DNA of 64,000 nt from contig NZ_PJAQ01000028.1 of NCBI RefSeq assembly GCF_002836775.1, forward strand, positions 186,001 to 250,000, read 5' to 3'. The position numbers and the translations under genes were made by a program. This document shows, one piece after another, positions 60,971 to 64,000 of this stretch. The stretch is from Colwellia sp. 12G3 (lineage in GTDB: Bacteria; Pseudomonadota; Gammaproteobacteria; Enterobacterales; Alteromonadaceae). Within the stretch, counting starts at the first letter, position 1, and every line of letters starts with the position of its first letter. The notes beneath the pieces were generated by a model. The model saw only the letters and a list, made by a program, of their open reading frames with translations, searched no databases and had not been told where the DNA came from.

Positions 60971-62245
60971 TTAATATTTTAAAGAAGATTTTTTAGGCCG
61001 CAGTGTATTAAGTCTTTTGTTTATATGGGTGGATACATCCACAGGTATGTTATCTCGATGTTTAAATAAGTTTTCATCAAATTCATCTAACTTACTTTTA
61101 AGAAACTTTATTCTTTGTGGCCCCACCTGTGAAAATGCAATATCTAAGTTCGTTAAAAAAGGAGAAAAGTAGGCATCAATAAAAGTTTTACTCTTTTGCT
61201 CTTGTTCACTAAGTATTTCACTAGCATGTATCACTTTAGCATTATCTGCCTCAACTTTTTTACGGTGTTTATTTTGAGCGCTGATGATCGCTGCATGCTC
61301 GTTTTTTATTTCAGCACGCTCATCCCTAACTTCTTTGTGAAATTGTAGTATTGAACTGGTCAGCTGCGCCTTCTCATTTATTATTTCAACAATACTATCT
61401 TTAAACTCTTGTCGTGCATTGACAGCCTTTTCATTGAACTCTATTATTTTTGCATTATCCACTTCAACTTTAGCCTTCAATTTGTTTTCTCTATTGGCCT
61501 GCTTTTCATTCATATTTTCAGTTTTCTTATTCAAAGCAACAGCAGCTTTTTTAAGTTCGATTTTTTGTTCTATTACTTGGTCTGTAGCTAACTTAAGTTC
61601 AGCTGTTTTAGCTCTTAGTACTTTCATCGATACATGTGTATCCTTCGAACCTTTCACACCACGCTTCAAACCAAATTTTTTTACACTGATTGCATACTCT
61701 GTTTGCATTCTGGTTAGACTTTCCTTTGTGAAAATATGATTAGCACAAAGTGACATTGACTCATAAGCATCTCCTAGCTCATTAACCTTCTTTTGAGCTT
61801 TATTTTGTCGCTTTCTTTTGGCTTTCATCTTAATGGGTACAATTATACAATGCATATGAGGAGATTTTTCATCGTAATGAGTTGATATTTGAACAACATT
61901 ATCTCCGAATTCTTTCATTAACCATTGTTTACTTGCTCTTTCCCATTCATCGATTTTTTCGGCGGTATTTTCTTTATAAAACTCAGGAGAAGCAGTTAAT
62001 AAAATCTCCATAGCTAAAACCGAATTTTTTTGTATTCTTAAATCAGGATATTCTTTAAGTTTTGCTCTGACTAACTGTGGAATTGTTTTATCACTACCGT
62101 CATGGGTCCAGTGAATATTTTCAATACCTTCTTGTGCATTAGGTACATCCATCTCACGATAATTATGTTTATGAACAATGTATAAAGTATGTTGATGTAA
62201 CTTTGTAACACGAAGAATTGCAAACAGTTTCTTTGATTCAGACAT
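60971..62245 (-). CDS. MobV-type relaxase (Mob_Pre family)
   Basis: 424 residues. The N-terminal half holds the plasmid-mobilisation relaxase motifs: HKHNYR (26-30, the HNxR motif) and the metal-binding HYDEKSPHMH (123-132, HxDExxPHxH), both typical of MOBV relaxases such as pMV158 MobM. The C-terminal half (about 215-380) is a long, highly charged coiled coil (LKLATDQVIEQKIELKKAA, NRENKLKAKVEVDNAKIIEFN). Such enzymes nick an oriT and lead single-stranded transfer using a conjugation apparatus supplied elsewhere. GGAGTAGTC precedes the ATG. With the integrase upstream it suggests an integrated mobilisable element. Confidence 0.92.
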   Translation of the reverse strand: MSESKKLFAILRVTKLHQHTLYIVHKHNYREMDVPNAQEGIENIHWTHDGSDKTIPQLVRAKLKEYPDLRIQKNSVLAMEILLTASPEFYKENTAEKIDEWERASKQWLMKEFGDNVVQISTHYDEKSPHMHCIIVPIKMKAKRKRQNKAQKKVNELGDAYESMSLCANHIFTKESLTRMQTEYAISVKKFGLKRGVKGSKDTHVSMKVLRAKTAELKLATDQVIEQKIELKKAAVALNKKTENMNEKQANRENKLKAKVEVDNAKIIEFNEKAVNARQEFKDSIVEIINEKAQLTSSILQFHKEVRDERAEIKNEHAAIISAQNKHRKKVEADNAKVIHASEILSEQEQKSKTFIDAYFSPFLTNLDIAFSQVGPQRIKFLKSKLDEFDENLFKHRDNIPVDVSTHINKRLNTLRPKKSSLKY

Positions 62246-62268
62246 GACTACTCCTTGTCTATTTTGTT

Positions 62269-62345
62269 AGTCACTTCCTGTGACTTAATGTGCCTTAAAT
62301 GGCGGTACTATTCTTTTAGATCATAGTATGTGTGCTTTAAAAGCA
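62269..62345. other. Candidate oriT region upstream of the relaxase gene
   Basis: Two small dyads lie 24-100 bp upstream of the relaxase start: AGTCAC-TTCCT-GTGACT (62269-62285) and TGCTTTAAAAGCA (62333-62345). MOBV origins are commonly small inverted repeats just upstream of mob. The remaining gap to 62717 is AT-rich with no other feature I can support. Assignment is from position and dyad symmetry only. Confidence 0.35.
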
Positions 62346-62717
62346 TATACCATATTTTAACACAATATTCTTGCTGTTCTTAAATATTTTATGATTAGTA
62401 TTAGATAAGCTAGAGCTAGCAGTCATACACATTACCTGATTACGATAATTTTGAGTAATGATCCAAAAATATAAATTTCCCCCATAGTGGTCAATCGTTC
62501 AAAGCTGACCTTTGGATTGGATACAGCCTATTGCTAGCTGTTAAAATCTATATTGACGAGGATGTGTCAATTCTCAGATCAATAAATTACTGATAGTAAT
62601 TATAGTTAATTAGACATCTGTATTAATATTACACTATTGTTGAACAAGTTTATTACTGACACTTAGGCTTTTTGAACTAAATAAAATGAGTCTTTAGTTA
62701 ATTTAGTATGACGTTTT

Positions 62718-64000
62718 TCAATTGGTTTTACTTAACTTAAGTAGCCATTTTTCCCAAGAAAGCAGTGCACTTAATTTCTCTTTTTGGTAATCATACCGGT
62801 CATAATGACGAGAGGACACATCCTGTAATGCATGATTTTGCAGACGGTCACGAGTCGACTTATCGACACCTAAACGACCCATATGAGTCTTAAGCGTACG
62901 TCTTATGTCCTTGGGCTGAAATGGTGGTGTCGCTCTCTTTTTACAGTAGCTTCTGATAGCTTGTGCCACTGTCGATGTTGGCATTGATTCATGTAAATTA
63001 TACTTTTTAGGGAATAAAAGTTCACCTGAATCAGTCAACTCCGACAGCTTTTTTAGTTGCGTAATGGCTGATTCAACAAGTGGTACTATGTGAATTTTCC
63101 CGTTCTTTGATACACTACTTTGTATCGTCCAAACCCGATTTTCAAAGTCAATATCTGACCACTGTGCAACAGATAGTTCATAAGGACGTTGACCACCAGT
63201 AAGTAGTAATAATTTAATAAACATTGCAACCTGATTAGAGAAATTACCGTCATCTAGGTGATAAAGGAGAGCCGCTATTTCTTGCGTTGAAAGTACTCTA
63301 TCACGGGGATTTTCAGCTGAGGACTGACGAGGTATAGACGTAACGGGATTAACATCAATAAGATACTTTTTACCACGGCGAGTATAGCGAGGATCGTTAT
63401 CAAATTTGATACCAAAGTTAAAAGCGCTCATGATATATGAACGCACTCTATTGGACTGAACCTCAGCTCTTCGTTGTATCAAACAACTTAAAATTTCACA
63501 GACATCATCAGAGGTAACTTTAACAGCATCAACTGCTAAAAATTGCTTCATGTTTTTTAATAATTCTCTTCTAACCGTCTTAAAAGTCCTCTTTTTTTCA
63601 AGCTTCATATGGTTTGTGTAATCGTCAATTAGCTCTTCAACTGTGCCGGCTTTATGTTCAGTTTCTTTTAATAATTGCAGATTATTTAAGTGATTTTTAA
63701 GACTTTGATTACCATGTAAGCTATGAATAACCTTAGCCAACTCACGCATTTTTTCACGAGCACTAGCTAACGTTAACCCCATTAAATCATCAGGTGAATA
63801 TTGCCCTAAAATCGTAAACTCGCGCTTCCCTTTATAGCGTTGTAATAGTCTAAACATCATAGAACCAGAAGGGTTAATATTAAGGTAAAGAGACCCAGTT
63901 CCTCGAGGTAGATCTGCAACAGAAACTAGCACGTCATACTGACTTTTTCTCGCAAAAGCCCCCTTGTTTTTCTTAATTAAAGCATCAATGTCTGACCTTT
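62718..64000 (-). CDS. Tyrosine-recombinase integrase, 5' end beyond window
   Basis: The frame stays open to the right window edge. Upstream of the internal GTG at 63932 it continues as SDIDALIKKNKGAFARKSQYDV, which fits the N-terminal arm domain (DUF4102-type) of phage/ICE integrases, so the start lies outside the window. Arm domain: LPRGTGSLYLNINPSGSMMFRLLQRYKGKREFTILGQY. The catalytic domain has the first Arg in LLTGGQRPYEL, Lys in SKNGKIHIVPL, second Arg in KDIRRTLKTHMGRLGV (family HxxR reads KDIR here), His in LQNHALQ and nucleophile Tyr in SRHYDRYDY. It would integrate/excise the neighbouring mobile element; no tRNA attachment site is visible in the window. Confidence 0.93.
   Translation of the reverse strand, partial: RSDIDALIKKNKGAFARKSQYDVLVSVADLPRGTGSLYLNINPSGSMMFRLLQRYKGKREFTILGQYSPDDLMGLTLASAREKMRELAKVIHSLHGNQSLKNHLNNLQLLKETEHKAGTVEELIDDYTNHMKLEKKRTFKTVRRELLKNMKQFLAVDAVKVTSDDVCEILSCLIQRRAEVQSNRVRSYIMSAFNFGIKFDNDPRYTRRGKKYLIDVNPVTSIPRQSSAENPRDRVLSTQEIAALLYHLDDGNFSNQVAMFIKLLLLTGGQRPYELSVAQWSDIDFENRVWTIQSSVSKNGKIHIVPLVESAITQLKKLSELTDSGELLFPKKYNLHESMPTSTVAQAIRSYCKKRATPPFQPKDIRRTLKTHMGRLGVDKSTRDRLQNHALQDVSSRHYDRYDYQKEKLSALLSWEKWLLKLSKTN

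Overview
The window looks like chromosome of a marine gammaproteobacterium, most likely Alteromonadales (Colwellia/Thalassotalea/Paraglaciecola type; genus not resolvable by eye). The DNA is AT-rich. The secreted proteins are Gram-negative (TonB-dependent receptor with aromatic C-terminus, lipoproteins, GlyGly-CTERM-like tails), and there is no SusD, which argues against Bacteroidota. About 1-60400 is one very large polysaccharide-utilisation locus (PUL). At about 60500-64000 it is followed by an HU gene and a mobility module (MobV-type relaxase and tyrosine integrase).

The PUL holds 13 type I (formylglycine-type) sulfatase genes: one cut by the left window edge and one broken by an in-frame stop. 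It also has four GH2 enzymes, one GH50 agarase-like enzyme (frameshifted), three clan GH-A enzymes of uncertain family, one GH95, one right-handed beta-helix protein and two carbohydrate-esterase-like proteins. Uptake and control are covered by a TonB-dependent receptor, a GPH/MFS sugar:cation symporter, a LacI-family regulator and a Sel1/TonB-C-like periplasmic protein. GH50, several beta-galactosidase-like GH2s, GH95 and many sulfatases suggest a heavily sulfated red-algal galactan of agar/porphyran type; this substrate is an inference. No GH16, GH117 or PL and no sulfatase-maturating enzyme (FGE or anSME) lies in the window.

Layout: 1-4011 (-) three sulfatases with stop/start overlap; 4282-4455 (-) tiny GlyGly-CTERM-like protein; 4828-7355 (+) GH-A lipoprotein and esterase; 7370-10426 (-) Sel1/TonB-like protein and sulfatase; 10548-12308 (-) candidate surface glycan-binding protein; 12693-15923 (-) LacZ-like GH2; 16290-20166 (+) GH-A enzyme with two CBM-like domains, then a sulfatase; 20422-28263 (-) sulfatase, GH2, broken GH50, sulfatase; 28412-30776 (-) LacI regulator and symporter; 30929-32506 (-) third GH-A enzyme; 32615-37597 (-) GH2, sulfatase, EF-hand/thioredoxin protein; 37866-40859 (-) TonB receptor; 41240-42796 (-) sulfatase; 43345-57248 (+) long run of four sulfatases (the last broken), beta-helix protein, small unknown protein, SASA esterase and GH95; 57484-60405 (+) divergent GH2.

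A 12-bp near-palindrome of the form GRWAACGNTMCC recurs upstream of most transcription units, including the LacI gene, and looks like the operator of that regulator. Likely workflow: surface or secreted GH-A, beta-helix and GH50 enzymes with lipoprotein sulfatases trim the polymer. The TonB receptor imports oligosaccharides. Periplasmic sulfatases, GH2, GH95 and esterases reduce them to monosaccharides, and the symporter carries sugar across the inner membrane. Two broken genes (GH50 and a sulfatase) and an inserted MITE-like hairpin element suggest decay or remodelling, unless the two coding lesions are sequencing errors.
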